Below, one piece after another: positions 25,091 to 37,724 of a DNA stretch of 64,000 nt. The translations under genes were made by a program, and so were the position numbers. Under the pieces are notes generated by a model, which saw only the letters and a list, made by a program, of their open reading frames with translations, had not been told where the DNA came from and made no database searches. Each line of letters opens with the position of its first letter. Positions within the stretch are counted from its first letter, which is position 1. Origin of the DNA: Symsagittifera roscoffensis (taxonomy: Eukaryota > Xenacoelomorpha > Acoela > Convolutidae); the NCBI RefSeq assembly GCF_963678635.1, contig NC_087065.1:42161430-42225429 (forward strand), written 5' to 3'.

Positions 25091-27337
25091 AAATTTTTTA
25101 TTTTTTACTTTGAACTTCGCCCAGTTTATGAAGTGTTTAAGTCTTGTTTTTTGTCATACTGGATAAATATAGAAATTGCAGCTATTTCAATGTACAAAAT
25201 AGGCGTGCGTCGGTGGTGAAGCTTTATGAGGAATAGTCGTCAGCTCCGCTTTCAAAGCCTAATTAAATGTAACCACGTGGGACAATCGTTGAAAGTTCAC
25301 TCAGATTTCATCATCATTATCAATCATTTGAACACTAAAAATGTCGCTTTCTCCTGCGCTTTTATATCCCATTTAGGAATAGGAAGAGTTCAATTTAAAA
25401 TCGAAAATCGAATTGATCTTCAAAATGAACTCTAACGGTTAAAAAAATTTTCATCACAATCATGCTTGAGATGTAGTGCTGATTTAAATGAGCAGGACAC
25501 AATGAACAACATTGAAAAGTTCAAATGCGTTTTTTCAATTTAAGTTCAAATTATATCAAAAACGAAGATAACAAATTAGCGTGGTGCAATTTTTTTTCCG
25601 AAATTTTTAACCAGATTTCACTTCAAAAATTGGTATTTTTGACATTTTTATTAATCAAAAATTACGCTGAAACTACCGACCTAATTCATGAGAAAGTAAT
25701 ATCAGTAGAAGCCGACTTATACAGCCGACTTATCAGTAGAAGCCGACTTACACAGCTCAACAAAATCTACAAGGGTCAAATCTCCAAAAATTTGTATAAG
25801 ATAGTATAAAAAACTGTCATTTTTGCACGGTCCCTAGATAGACTATGTTAAGATCTTCCACCCCAGCCTTTAATTCGCATTAAATTTGCTAAGTGATGCA
25901 TGCAAAATGCTCGGTTCTGATTGACCAAAAAAACTTAAAACCAAATCAACAACCCCCCTCTACGGCTTTCGGAGGAGCATGATAACTTGGCCCATTTTTA
26001 CATTATAAAAGCAAAAAACCTTTGCTTGAAAACAAATTTCAAACGTTTTGCACAATCTTTGATAAATTTTCCTTCTCGATTTTTGTTGAATAAAATTTGA
26101 TTGCAAACTCCGGAAAACAATGCACCATAATAAATCTGGTGGAATTATAAGCAAATTTTGCTCTCATCGCATTTTGTATAAGCTCAACTCTATTTTAGAG
26201 AAACGAGTTTAAAGTTTCAAATTTTGTTTGTTCATAACAACAGGATCTTACAGGAAATGAAACAGGATCTTACAGGTAAATCAACAGGTAATGAAAAACC
26301 AAAAGTTGTAAATGTGTCAATGAACTCAAGAAAACCGGAAAAACGACCAATTTTATTTTTGACGCATATAGCCGTAAAAGTTTTCGAACTTTTGCATCTC
26401 TTCGACACGATACGAAATCGTCGCATGATTGACATTTTTGATATAACTTACCAAATTCGAAAACCATTTGATCAAAATAGATAAAGATTTTATTCACCAG
26501 ATTTTGTGTCCTGGATTAAGATTAAGATTTTATTTACTTCGTTCAGCTCCACTGGGAAACTTTCCTAGCTCGAATCGATCAACCAATACTTTTTCGAAAT
26601 TTAGGTATTTGCTGTTTTCAGAAATATTTTTATTTATTTGATAGCGGATGTCCGAGGGGAAAAATACTTATAATAGTTTAAACGATGGAATCACTTGATT
26701 GGCCCCTTAGACTATGAAAACCCCTAGCAGACCTTAAAGATTAAGCACTTAAATGGTCTGTGAACTTTCTTAAGCAAATGGGCCGCAGCATTTGAGGACC
26801 CTAATGACTCAACTAGTATCAATTTCCTTTGCAACTGTTACATTGAGTTCGCACAATTCTCTCTTGCAAGGGCTGGAAGTTAAAACTGCTTTTCATAATT
26901 CAGTATTCGAAAATCTTTCGGACAGGCAAAAGGACGCTGATTGATTGAAATTTATCGGGCATTCGTTTATTTTATCATGTGACAACCCTGATTGAAATAT
27001 AAAAAACTAAATTTGACTTACCATTAGTTATTGTCTTCGCCATGCTTGTACAGCTGAATTTTACCGCCAGTAATTTAAAAGCTTCATATATTTTATTCGC
27101 AGATAATGGCTGGCTTTATGTTTCTTCGGTACTCATACGCGAACTCTTTTATAAAAACACGTATAATGCATCGTGCTATTTTGCATCACTTGATAACTTT
27201 TCTTTGTTCACTACAAATTAAGCTGTTTTGGTTAATGAAGATAAAAAGAGCAGACCATATAGACTTGTCAATTATTTTTTTTTCTACTATGCATTAAAAT
27301 ATAAACCAGGTTAAGTTCTAAGTCTAGTTCAGTTCAA

Positions 27338-27343
27338 TTTATT
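27338..27343 (-). terminator. NDUFB9 polyadenylation signal
   Basis: AATAAA on the minus strand, about 107 bases past the NDUFB9 stop codon. Confidence 0.6.
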
Positions 27344-27449
27344 CAAAGTTCCTTTGCGGTTTTTGTGTTATGGCATCCCAAGTATAGTGACTTCACAATG
27401 TCACTATCAGATGATGTCATCATATACTACTGGGATGACCTCACACACC

Positions 27450-30400
27450 TCAGTAGTGGTCCTCGAGGTGGTAGTGGTCTGTGACGTATCGCTTCTCTGG
27501 TTCGAACATCCACTTGTAGTCTTGGTAGAGATCAGGGTTCTCTTTCTTCCACTGTTCAAAGTATGAGTCATACTCTTTCATTTTCCCCTTGGCCCACTCG
27601 CGCTGTTCCTGTCATTAAAATAACCATAGAAAGTTCAAAAAATTTACGTGTTATCATACATTGAGATTCGAGCTTCGCGCCAGCCCCACCTTAATGAAAA
27701 TATGCAACTCTAACAGTCAGTTCTAAATCATATTTTGAAAGCAAAGAAAAACCCAGGGCGCTGCCATTTCCTCGCCATCCATAATCACTTGGAAAAAATG
27801 CTGTTCATTTCGTTTAGCTGTTATGAAACTTGGATCCAGGGTTATTAATCTTGTCGTTGTTGTAAGCTCAGATCTTGTGATTATTTGGCCCACTTAGACC
27901 AGTGTTGTTTGCTAGTTTTATTGTACTGTGTGCGTTGCTACTTGGTTGGTATCATTTTATGTATCATGTTTATTTTCGGCACTCTGACTCAGCAAAAGAA
28001 CGAAAACAAGGAGACGCCCACATTTGATCTTCACACAACACTGCAACCCCATGATTCACCATCGAAATTCCTTCAGCGCATGGAGGGGCATTAAAAAGAC
28101 GCATTTCAAAAAAATATGCCAGCAAACGGAAATCGTTTGTCAAATGACGATCTCTCAGGCTGGGCTCTTTTGAAATAAATGATTAATTATATAAGTAAGA
28201 GTGCTTTGGTATGAGAACATTTTTTTATCATTCCAGGGTAATCGATTATGTGTTATTTGTATTTTCTCCAGTCTTACAATGAGTCTCTGCTGGCGTTTGG
28301 CAAAGTAGTCAGGGAACTGAGCCTTCTCCATGTCACTCCACCCCTCCAAGTGTTCCTCCCTGGGGTAGTGGTCGTACCTGTCCCAACACACTCCTCCGGG
28401 CGAGTCGGGGAACTTGTACACAAAGTCCACGTGCAGACGTTTCAGCTCCTACAACCCACATCAAGTCACTCCATGATCAATATTTCTTTGAAATTTTTGT
28501 TTACAAATTCCAGCAATACAAAAAATCGAGACAAACGCATGATAGAAAGATGAGGAAACATAGATGATTTCATATAGAACAATGCTCAGACTTCGAAATT
28601 TTGAACATCCGATTGGATCGAACATTTCTCTTGTATTTGCTACTTCATACTTAGGCATGACACTGAGCTACTTTTTCATGTCTATTTACGGTGTCAGGAC
28701 AAAAGATACCATACCAAAAGCTCCCTATTTACATATACTTAACAGAACTTTTGGCACAACTAACCAGTGTTCTTTAAGGACTCAATTTTATTGGTAGTAC
28801 AAGCAATGACCTGGCCTTTTTATTTTTTGCACAATTTTTCTCAAACGCATCAAAACACATTTAAAAAATTGAATGCGTTGCTCAAACTATGAATGGCGGA
28901 CGCATCCCATTTCAACCATCAGCTTCGAACATTTTCATTTTACATTTCATATAGAGATTTACGAGTACGCACAGAAAAACTAGAAGACCCAAAACCACGC
29001 ACAAAATCATCTGCGATTGCAATTGCATTAATGAATAAAAGCGCTCAGAAAATTGAACATCTATTTTGATGCTTTGAGAATTCAGCGTTTTTTAAAAGAA
29101 GCGTTTACTCATAAACAATACCTTCTGAGGTATTAATTACTCATTAAAAAACTAGCTAAATAGCCATTTATGGCCCCGTGCTTAAACTCGTAAATCAATT
29201 TCACTTAACTTTACTAAAAAAAGATTTTGAGCCTTGAGAGAACACGACTGCTCGTATCAGAGCAAACCCCTGAATATTTCGACTGCCTTTTAAGCTCTAT
29301 GGAGCTGTGCTTGCTTTAAAAAGCTTGATTAAATTTTCAAACAAAAAAACCTACTCTGAGCACAAATACTCCGTCACTGTCGGCGAAAGTCGGAACAAAA
29401 AGTACAAATTTAACTACTCTTGCATAGTATTAGTTTTTGATTGGAGGGTGATCTGAAAAATCGGAATATGTCGCGTTGCACCGTGACTGATTTTCCGCTA
29501 AGCGATGACGAAAAATGGGATACTCAAAAAGTGAAGAATACATGTACCAGTTATACAAGTAAAAGATGGCTGGAGTAAGATGTTACACAATCGAAAATGA
29601 TTAATTGTTCATGAAAAAAGGTCTTAACATTAACCTCAATTTATATGTTCCAGAAACTTTCAGTAACATCGATTATGGGGAGACTTAACTGAAAATGAAC
29701 CAAATTATTCAAAAAATGCACGTGCTCCATTCTAACATAATAGAAATGAGCTGCAAAATGAAAAAATTGAAGTAGCGTACATCCATTTTCCACCCCTTTT
29801 TTGCCATTTCTAAAAAAATTTGAACGAACTTTTAAAAACCAAATGGCCCGTATTCAAGTGCACGTGTAAGTGTAATTTACGGTTTTGCGACTACAATTTC
29901 AAGCAGACAACCATATACACAACTCTATGGAATCGGAAACGTTTTCAAGGAAAAGCCAGGGTTAAAAACATGAACTGATTCGAGAACGAGAATTTATGGT
30001 CTGAGAACTGATATCAACAATTCACGATAATGACATTAAGTCAAACGCCTTCTCAGGCGGGAGAAATTCGTTGTATACAGTTGTCACTGTTATATGACAA
30101 GCATATATAAACGGAGCTGAGAAGATCCATAATCTTGCTCAGCTAAAATTAGCGCTATTTAAAAGGAAAACAGGGAAATCAGGGACAATCATAAAAAACT
30201 TCGAACCTTCCAAAATCAGTTAGTGACCACTACATAATAAAAGAAGCTAACTTTAATTATTTTGTAAACCGAATTGAACCTCTATAAAAGTAACAAAATA
30301 AATACTTCAAAACGTATTAAATTTCAGAAGTAATTTCAATATTGAAACTGCTTACTTCCGACTTAGTCGATGAACTTTGATGCCTGAGTCATACAACACA

Positions 30401-30852
30401 ACCATTTTGCTTCTGTTAGATGCATAGAATTGCCGACAAAATCACCTACGCCGATTCATTACAAACCTATTGATCTGCTCCAATTTTGGAATATTGATTT
30501 GCTAAATAACTATGAATTGGTTTTCAGCAATTCTAAATGAATCGCATGGCATTGGGACAACAGATCTAATGGTTTCACCCTTCCCACGCACCTGTTCGGC
30601 AAACTCCACCAATCGGCTAACTTCTCTTTCGTCTTTGATGTCCTTATTGACATCGAACTGATGCCTGAGGAGAGTCCTCCAAATAAGGAAGTTGGGTCTG
30701 GTGGTAAGACTCTGCTGTGCTTCCTTCATTCTATACAGGCGCTTATATAGTCTGCAGATTCTCTCCCTGTGGCTCACTGCCTGTACTGGATAGGAGGGAG
30801 CGTGTGCTATCGTTGGCACTGCAAACTTCTTCGCATAGTGACTCAGTGCCAT
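27450..30852 (-). CDS. NDUFB9: NADH dehydrogenase (complex I) subunit NDUFB9/B22, three exons
   Basis: Three minus-strand exons: 30592-30852, 28278-28448 and 27450-27608, all phase 0, joined at CAG|GTGCGT, TTGTAG|GAG, ATT|GTAAGA and GACAG|GAA. The product is about 196 residues, against about 179 in mammals. Exon 1 carries the LYR-type motif (RICRLYKRLYRMKE); LYR proteins of this subunit bind the acyl carrier protein in the matrix-exposed part of complex I. Exon 2 has the family signature FPDSPGG followed by a YDHYP block and FPDYFAKR. Exon 3 adds a charged tail (KGKMKEYDSYFEQWKKENP) ending with stop 27450-27452. The start is the ATG at 30850-30852. Intron 1 is about 2.1 kb and holds a hairpin-repeat copy near 29247-29400. 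The subunit is an accessory inner-membrane component with no redox centre. Confidence 0.93.
29247..29400 (+). repeat. Short hairpin-repeat copy in NDUFB9 intron 1
   Basis: It begins ACTGCTCGTATCAG with a degenerate stem and GACTGCC, and ends with CGAAAGTCGGAAC near 29386-29398. It is a short, internally deleted form of the family in 10.9-12.6 kb. Confidence 0.65.
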
Positions 30853-31199
30853 CACAACATGCTAATATAAAATAACACATAATTAAAGAAGAGAATTAAA
30901 AAACTAAATCGATTTCAAGAAAAAAAAATGCACATCAATTAAATATTTTACACAGAGGCAACCACTTGCGAGCCAATACAAGAAAGCCCCCTCGTCTAAA
31001 AATAATCGAAAAGGTAAAAAAAAACTAGATCTATCAAAATGAATTACTCTAATTATGAAAAAAAAACATGCCAAGAAAATAGAATGTGAAATCAACATCT
31101 GATGAAAATGACCAGCGGTAACAAAGCTGAAAACAAACACCAGAGTAGAAGCCTTTTAAGCCGAAATAATTCAAAAAGACCTAAAAAATTATGAAACGT

Positions 31200-31682
31200 T
31201 TTTCAGTCCCTCTCATCTCAAAACACACACGGGACGCACACTCAACTTTTTTCGCTAATCAAACGACCCAATATGAGGCCACTAAAAAGATATAAGTAAA
31301 CAATATCGGAAAATTGTAGTAACAAGATAAATGTTAAATAAGCCGACGGAATTAAAGGCGGCAGCCAATACTGAAACTCAACCGAAAAACTTCGGCCAAA
31401 CAAAATTGATAAAAAACCATGTACTGCCCATATAGTATCCACGATTGTCAAATATGAACTGTCAAAGTGGTTTATACATTTCGGAAACTAAACCGAGAGG
31501 TTAATCGACAACAATAAACTCGAAAAACTATCAGCCAAAAAATACACATATCGAAGTTCTATAATTATACATGCAACTAGATCTCTCAAAATGTCAAAGA
31601 TAGATGAAAAAAAAGCCCGAACAAAAGAATGCAAAATTAGCATCGAAAAAAACTTACCAAGCAGTAACAATGTCGAAAATAT
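31200..31682. repeat. Left part of a tandem repeat array split by a Copia insertion
   Basis: A unit with a CTCTC...CAAAACACACAC stretch followed by ATCAAACGACCCAATATG (about 31258-31280) matches units at 36.5-37.0 kb on the other side of the Copia element. It is interrupted at the target site AATAT. Confidence 0.55.
31678..31682. repeat. Copia-1 target-site duplication (left)
   Basis: AATAT immediately before the 5' LTR; the same five bases follow the 3' LTR at 36491-36495. Confidence 0.9.
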
Positions 31683-31822
31683 TGTTGAATTCATTTTTAT
31701 ACTGTTCTCTTTCGTTTGCTTAATCGTCATGACCAGTTTGTGCAATGTATATTGTTTGGTTTATATTTCAGACAGTGTTGTGCCTTTTGTATGTTGAGTC
31801 AGATATACAATTAATTTTTACA
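31683..31822 (+). repeat. Copia-1 5' LTR, 140 bp
   Basis: It starts TGTTGAATTC and ends TTTTTACA. It matches the 3' LTR at 36351-36490 except for one base (A here, G there in the TTTATRTTTCAG stretch). Confidence 0.95.
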
Positions 31823-31832
31823 TGGTAGCAGA
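31823..31832 (+). promoter_or_regulatory. Copia-1 primer-binding site, initiator tRNA-Met
   Basis: TGGTAGCAGA follows the 5' LTR directly. It is complementary to the conserved 3' end of animal initiator tRNA-Met (…TCTGCTACCA). The gag ATG begins at the very next base. Confidence 0.85.
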
Positions 31833-33227
31833 ATGTCTAAAACGATCTTTCCTCCTCCTGAATTTTCTGGTAAAAGTTATGAAGCTTGGTGTCGTGAACT
31901 CAAGCTTTGGCGAATTTTGACTGATCTGGACAAGAAAAAACAGGCGCCAGCTATCGCATTGTCCCTGAAAGGGAAGTATCGCGAAGTGGCGATGTCCTTG
32001 ACAGATGATGAAATGACTGCAGAATCGGGGTTCGACAATTTATTGTCAAAACTTGACCAGAAATTCAAAAAAGACAAGGTTGATCTGGCGTATGAAGCCT
32101 ACAACAACTTTGAACGCTACCGTAGATCTCAGAGTACAAGTATTGTGGAATTCGTCAACGAGTTCGAATCAAGGTACGATGAAATGGCGAAGTATGATAT
32201 GAAGTACCCCGAAAAGGTTAAGGGGTGTAAGCTTTTAGATATGGCATCACTTGAACTGCGCGAAAAGCAGATGGTGCTCACCGCTGCCAGAGATCTTACT
32301 TTTGAAGAAATTGAAAAAGCTCTTCGACGTATTTTTGGCTCCAATCAGAGTATAAGTGATTCAAATTTTGACGAACTTGTCCCTTCGCAACCTTCGAGCT
32401 CTACTGAAGCTTTCATGAGTAATCGCTACTCCAAGTTCCAGAAGCGCAAAACAACCGATTCAAAACCATATAAAAAGAATCCAATTGACCGAAGTGGTAA
32501 TATAACGAAGTGTCGTAATTGTGAATCTGTTTATCATTATGTAGCAGATTGTCCGGTACCCTTTGAGAACAAGCGCCAGAAGGCAACTGAGTCGCACTTT
32601 GTTTCGAGTGAAAAAAGTGGACCTAAAAGTTGTGAAGATTCTGATGTCCAGGAATCACTAATTTCTATTGCATTAATAGCAGGAGGGGTATTGCTGCAAC
32701 AATCTCGGAATTGCGCTATTCTGGACACCGCGTGCACGGGAACAGTTTGTGGGCAACTCTGGTGGGAAGTGTTTTACGACAGCATTCCCGAAAATCTCAA
32801 AAAAATGGTTAAGTATGAGACAAAAATTATGTTCGGCAATATGGAGAGTCAAAAAGCAATTATGCAAATTACTTTCCCAGCCCGAATTGGGTCTAAACTT
32901 TGTACCATCACATCTGACGTAGTTTTGAGCGAATTGCCATTATTACTGAGTAAACAGGCCATGAAAAAAGCTGGAATGAAGTTGAATTTATCCGAGGATA
33001 AAGTTATTGTGTTCGGTGAAACAATACCACTCTCCTGCACATCATCCGGTCATTATTTACTGCAGCTGTCAGATAATAAAGTCAATGAAGTTTTCTTGGC
33101 AAGACCGAATGGTGATCTCGATAAGAAGTCTTTGTGGAAGCTTCATATTCAGTTTGGACACTGTTCGAAGTTGAACTTGGAAAAGCTGCTGAAAAATGGA
33201 AATTACAAATTCGCTAAAGAAAATTAG
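31833..33227 (+). pseudogene. Copia-1 gag, protease and start of integrase (464 codons)
   Basis: ATG abuts the primer-binding site. The N-terminal ~200 residues are a Copia-type gag (UBN2-like). A CCHC zinc knuckle (C-RN-C-ESVY-H-YVAD-C) starts at residue 227. The protease active site reads LDTACTGTVCG with the aspartate at residue 298, where Copia elements usually have DSG. The C-terminal part is the GAG-pre-integrase region with the HC half of the zinc finger (KLHIQFGHC). The frame ends in TAG at 33225-33227. The next conserved residues continue in the -1 frame from 33224, indicating a one-base change rather than a normal end. Confidence 0.9.
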
Positions 33228-35623
33228 ATGAGATCTACACTCACTGTGAAACTTGCATTACGAACTCCAAACCTGTTATCAAGCCGATAACTTGTGTACC
33301 TATTTCTTGTTCTCCGAATGAAGTTGTTGCAATTGATCTTCATCAACTCGGTCCCAAAAGCTGGTATGTTCATCTCATCTGCACATTCAGTCGGTTTAGC
33401 GTTGCTTCTAAAGTTTCGTCAAAAAAACCACAAGAAATTATCGGCGTTGTCATGAAAAAGTGGTTTTCTGTTTTTGGAGCACCATCGCGTGGATTTATAA
33501 CTGACAACGGAGGCGAGTTTTTCAACTCACACTTCAGCAGTCTCGCTGAAAAATTAGGCATCGAGTTGATAACAACTCCCGCATATTCACCCCAGAGTAA
33601 CGGAATCGTTGAGCGACACAATCGCACACTCACTGAGATGTTCTGTAAGTTTTGTCACTCATTCCCCGATCTTGACCAAGAAACCATGTTAGCTTTTGCT
33701 TGCCATGCTAAAAACAATCTATACAGTAACAATGGTTTCACGCCGTCTCAGATAATGATTGGTCGAACAACCATTTCTCCGTCAGTGCTGGACTGCAAAC
33801 CACCGTTCCTAAATGAAGAGGTTATGTCCGATTTTGTCGCGAGAAACTTACTCTCGTTAGCAGCGATTCGGAAATCTTTCATAGAATCAGAGAACTCCGA
33901 ACGTATTCGACGAGCATTAAGGCACAACATTAGAGAGAGGAATACCTTTGAAGTGGGAGAGTCAGTTTACTATTTGAGACGCGGAAAACTTGGTTGGCAT
34001 GGGCCGGCAAAAATTATTGGGCGAGATGGTAAACTAGTCGTTCTACGCAATGGTTCTTATGTTAATCGCGTTCATGAAACCGATTTAAAGTTATCACCGT
34101 TGGATGACTGGTTGAAATGTGGTTGCATCGATGAAACGACAGAAAGTGCAGTTTGTAACGAAAAAGTTGATTCCGGGGTCGAAAACAGTGAAACTTTGCC
34201 CGCTGAAGAAGTTGATGACGTTTCATGGGCTTTGCGAGAAGTTGAAAGCGCGGTAGATGACGCCGTTACCAGTGAAAATTGCGCTAACGAAGTAATCAGC
34301 TCACATGAAGTGATCAAACCAATTCACGAGCAAGTTCACTCCAAAAAAGCGTTATTACCAAAAGTTGGTCAGACAATACGCTTGAGCAACTCTCATGCTG
34401 ATATTTGCGATAAAACCTTCATTGGCGAAGTTTTATCTAGAGCTGGTAAAGCCAACGGGAAAAATAAAGGTTTTTTCAATGTTAAATGGAGTTATCCGGA
34501 TGATGTTGCTGGTCAGTCAGGATGCATAGATTTGTTATCGGAAGAAAATGATTGGAATATTGTCTCAGAACCCGAAGTGTCTGCTTTTCTGAGTAGTACT
34601 GACGATTTTGTGGTTGCTAAATTGAATGAGTTGCAGTCATGGAAGGATAACAATGTCTTCGAAGTTGTTTCCGCGAGTGGCCAGGATGTGATGGGCACAA
34701 GATGGGTCCTCACGATGAAAAAAGATGCCTCTGGAAAACAAGTTCCGAAAACCAGGCTTGTAGTCAAAGGTTTTTGTGAAACTCTAGATACTTTCGAAAA
34801 AGACTCACCTGTAGTTTCTAGAGAGGCTATGAAAATGTGCCTGGCGCTAGCCGCAATGTTGGGTTGGCCAGTCCTTGCCATGGATGTCAAGACAGCTTTT
34901 TTGCAGGGAAAGCATCTTACGAGAGAGATATGCGTTAAACCTCCTTCTGAAAGTGGTACCCCTAATGGTACTGTTTGGCGCTTAAAAAAACTAGTTTATG
35001 GGTTGCAGGACGCATCTAGACACTGGTATTTGAGAGTTTCTGAGGAATTAGTTTCCCTTGGTGCTACCAAGTGCAAACTGGAACCCTCTATTTTTATTTG
35101 GAACACTAACGAGATGCGTGGTCTGGTATGCGTTTATGTTGATGATTTTCTCTACTCAGGTACTGATGGCTTTGTTGAATTCATCACCTGTGCTTTGAAG
35201 TCCAAATTCATTATTGGTTCAGAGAACAAAATGCCGATGACTTTCACTGGTATTGAGCTGAAAGATAGCGGAAATTCTCTTGAGATGAGTCAAACAGATT
35301 ACGCACATAGCATAAATGAATTACCCATGGAAGGTGCCTCAGATGCCTGCTTGAACGCACATGATGCGACTCTTTTTCGTGGAGCTATGAGGAAACTCCA
35401 ATGGCTAGCAGGTCAGACGAGACCTGATCTAGCGTTTTCTGCAAATTCTATATCTATATCTTCCGTGTCGCCCACTTACCATGATGTTCATATAGCGAAC
35501 AAAGCGATAAGACAGGCTAAAAGTTGCTCGAATCACTCGCTTAAGTTCCCTAAAAATGCTGTTTATGATAAAATTCTGGTTTATTCTGATGCCAGTTTCC
35601 AAAATCTACCCAACGGCGGCTGA
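33224..35623 (+). pseudogene. Copia-1 integrase, reverse transcriptase and start of RNase H
   Basis: Continues from the -1 frame. A second zinc-finger half (HCETC) is followed by the integrase core with AIDLHQ, ITDNGGEF and GIVERHN carrying the D, D and E residues. The RT domain follows with MDVKTAFLQG and the YVDD active site (CVYVDDFLYSG). The RNase H region starts with LVYSDASF. The frame then stops at TGA 35621-35623 inside a conserved GG-x-QGGY segment, so the element cannot make a full product without readthrough. Confidence 0.9.
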
Positions 35624-36091
35624 CAAGGAGGCTACGTTATCTTGCTTTTCGATTCTGCGAGTAAGAAGGCAGTTTGTTTGTACTGGTCGTCGCGCAAAGT
35701 TCGTCGTGTTGCCCGGAGTACCCTTGGAGCAGAAACACTGGCTTTACAAGATGGTCTCGACTGTGCAGTATTCTTCCAAAAGCTCGGGAAGCAAATTACA
35801 GACCAGTATTTGAAGATTATTGCTATAACGAACAATTATTCCCTCTACTCTGCCTTACTTTCGGGAAAATCTAAAGAAGAAAAGCGACTCAGAATTGAAA
35901 TAAGCGCTATCAAAGAACTATGCGATTCAGGGGATTTGGAGAAAATATTTTGGGTTTCGACAAATGAGCAAATTGCTGACTGCCTGACGAAAAAAACTGG
36001 AAATTCGGAGTCCCTTTGGAGAGTTTTGCGATCGAATTATGTTGATTTATCAAAAAAATCCATGAAAAATGGTGAATTCGCGAATGTGTGA
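35624..36091 (+). pseudogene. Copia-1 RNase H C-terminal part
   Basis: Same frame as the preceding block, beyond the nonsense codon. It carries SRKVRRVARSTLGAET with the RNase H glutamate and the IADCLTK motif near the end, and stops with TGA at 36089-36091. Confidence 0.85.
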
Positions 36092-36350
36092 ATAACTGCT
36101 TTGATCTTAACAGTTCTACTTAAATAACTTTCAATCAATGTGTTACGTTTTGATGTGCACACTTAATGTAAACACTCATCTGTCAATCAGTTATTCAGCC
36201 ACGTGCATTTCGTTACATGACGCTTTTTAGTACATTGCCTCAACTTGCGCTTGTTTGCTCAAGCAGCGTTTGCATAACACGCCCACTCAGCTTTACGCAT
36301 AAACGCGTACTCGCTATCATCAATCCTCCAACAAAGAATTCATGGGAGAT

Positions 36351-36490
36351 TGTTGAATTCATTTTTATACTGTTCTCTTTCGTTTGCTTAATCGTCATGA
36401 CCAGTTTGTGCAATGTATATTGTTTGGTTTATGTTTCAGACAGTGTTGTGCCTTTTGTATGTTGAGTCAGATATACAATTAATTTTTACA
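36351..36490 (+). repeat. Copia-1 3' LTR, 140 bp
   Basis: 139 of 140 bases match the 5' LTR; flanked on the right by the AATAT duplication (36491-36495). Confidence 0.95.
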
Positions 36491-36495
36491 AATAT

Positions 36496-37240
36496 CTGAG
36501 CAGAAACCCTTCAAGCTGAAAAAAAAAGTTTCCAGAAAGTTCGAAACTAATAAAAAATTTTAAGTTCCCCTCTCCCTCAAAACCCACGCACGCACACAGA
36601 AAACTTTTTGCTCATCAAACAGCGCAAAAAGAGGTCACTACGGCGATTAAAAACTAGGCCGAAACCTACTAAGCCGAAAAAGAAAAACTGAAATCCAAAA
36701 AATTTGAAAGTGATTAAAAATTTCAAGTTCACCTCTCTCTCAAAACACACACACACATAGAAAACTTCAAACGGCGCAATATGAGTCCACTTAAGCAATA
36801 TAAAGTACGTCCAAAAACAAAGCCGAAAAAAGGACGAAAACAAAAATCCAAAAAAAAATTCAAAACAAAAATAAGCCAGTTTGAAACAAATAAAAAATTT
36901 TGTTTAGCATTCCCTAAAAACACACACACGCACGCAAAAAACATTTTACTAATTAAACGACTCAATAAAGATCACTTAGCCTATATATCATAGACCGAAA
37001 CTTATTAAGCGGGAAAAAAGGACAAAAAATACAAAAAGCAAATTTCGTTTCGAAAAGCTGAGATATTTAAAACACTAAGAAACTCAACATGCTTATTATT
37101 CGGAACACATAGTAAGAGGATTTGATTTGCAATGAGGACAAAGAGGTGAAGGATTCCAAGAGTGAGTCGTACGCCTTAAGTTATGTATTTACGGGAAAAG
37201 TCCAGTACACGATTACATTACCCTTGCTTATCGCAAGGGT
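36496..37240. repeat. Right part of the tandem array, plus a SINE-tail-like block
   Basis: Three units with CTCTC...CACACACA followed by ATCAAACRRCGCAAWAWGAG (about 36617, 36768 and 36954) repeat at roughly 150-185 bp. Sequence at about 37190-37238 (TTACGGGAAAAGTCCAGTAC…CTTATCGCAA, described in parts) recurs near 42553, 43459 and, weakly, 44155. No gene is present. Confidence 0.55.
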
Positions 37241-37647
37241 AAAAAAAAAACCGAAAATACCAAGTCGCTGCCTTTCGTGTCTTCATTATTGTTGTTGTTT
37301 TTGTTCAAGGCTATGGTCTTTGTATCTCTTCAACCGTTTCTCTGAAGAACAGGATGACGAAAAACTAAAATATCCAACAGACAGTTGAAAGAGTAAGCGA
37401 ATTATAGAAAACCGAAAAAAAAGGACTTTTTGTACAAATACAACAGGACTAAAAAAAACTACTCACCCACTTAAACTTAACTCAGACACTTGCGAAAACC
37501 GGATCAATGAGTATTTTTATACTGAGCTGGGAAATCGTTTTTTTCGGGGAAGTCAAAAACTAAGCGCAACCCCGAATTATCGTTCTGTCCGATTAATCGA
37601 TTATAATTGAAGAAATTCGCAATCAATGTAAAGCACCAAAATAAAAA

Positions 37648-37653
37648 TTTATT
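37648..37653 (-). terminator. Metaxin polyadenylation signal
   Basis: AATAAA on the minus strand, about 72 bases after the stop codon. Confidence 0.5.
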
Positions 37654-37724
37654 TGAATTGAAGTTTAAATTTCATTTGATTGGCACAAGTTAAAATAAAG
37701 CAACAACCATTTTTACTGCAAAAC

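Larger units (their letters stand above)
17835..27449. other. Long gene-poor interval with repeats
   Basis: No protein gene is supported. It contains an inverted hairpin-repeat copy (about 19969-20443), a long foldback element (20570-21000), an inverted repeat around a GA microsatellite (22895-22988), and a decayed LINE (about 24100-25090). The remaining sequence, including about 17.9-19.9 kb, 21.0-22.8 kb and 25.1-27.3 kb, is AT-rich without a convincing gene. Confidence 0.6.
31683..36490 (+). mobile_element. Ty1/Copia element 1, complete but with disrupted pol
   Basis: A 4.8-kb element bounded by 140-bp LTRs and 5-bp duplications of AATAT. The reading frame holds gag, protease, integrase, RT and RNase H in Copia order but is broken by one frameshift (33224-33227) and one nonsense codon (35621-35623). 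A purine-rich stretch (CATGGGAGAT) precedes the 3' LTR. The LTRs differ at one of 140 positions, so the insertion is young and the damage is recent or was inherited from the parent copy. It lies between NDUFB9 and the metaxin gene, in the opposite orientation to both. Confidence 0.95.

Noticed and set aside
33224-33227. Programmed -1 frameshift in Copia 1
   Set aside because: It falls inside the pre-integrase zinc finger region, not between gag and pol, and the intact Copia 2 has no frameshift there; a simple indel is more likely.
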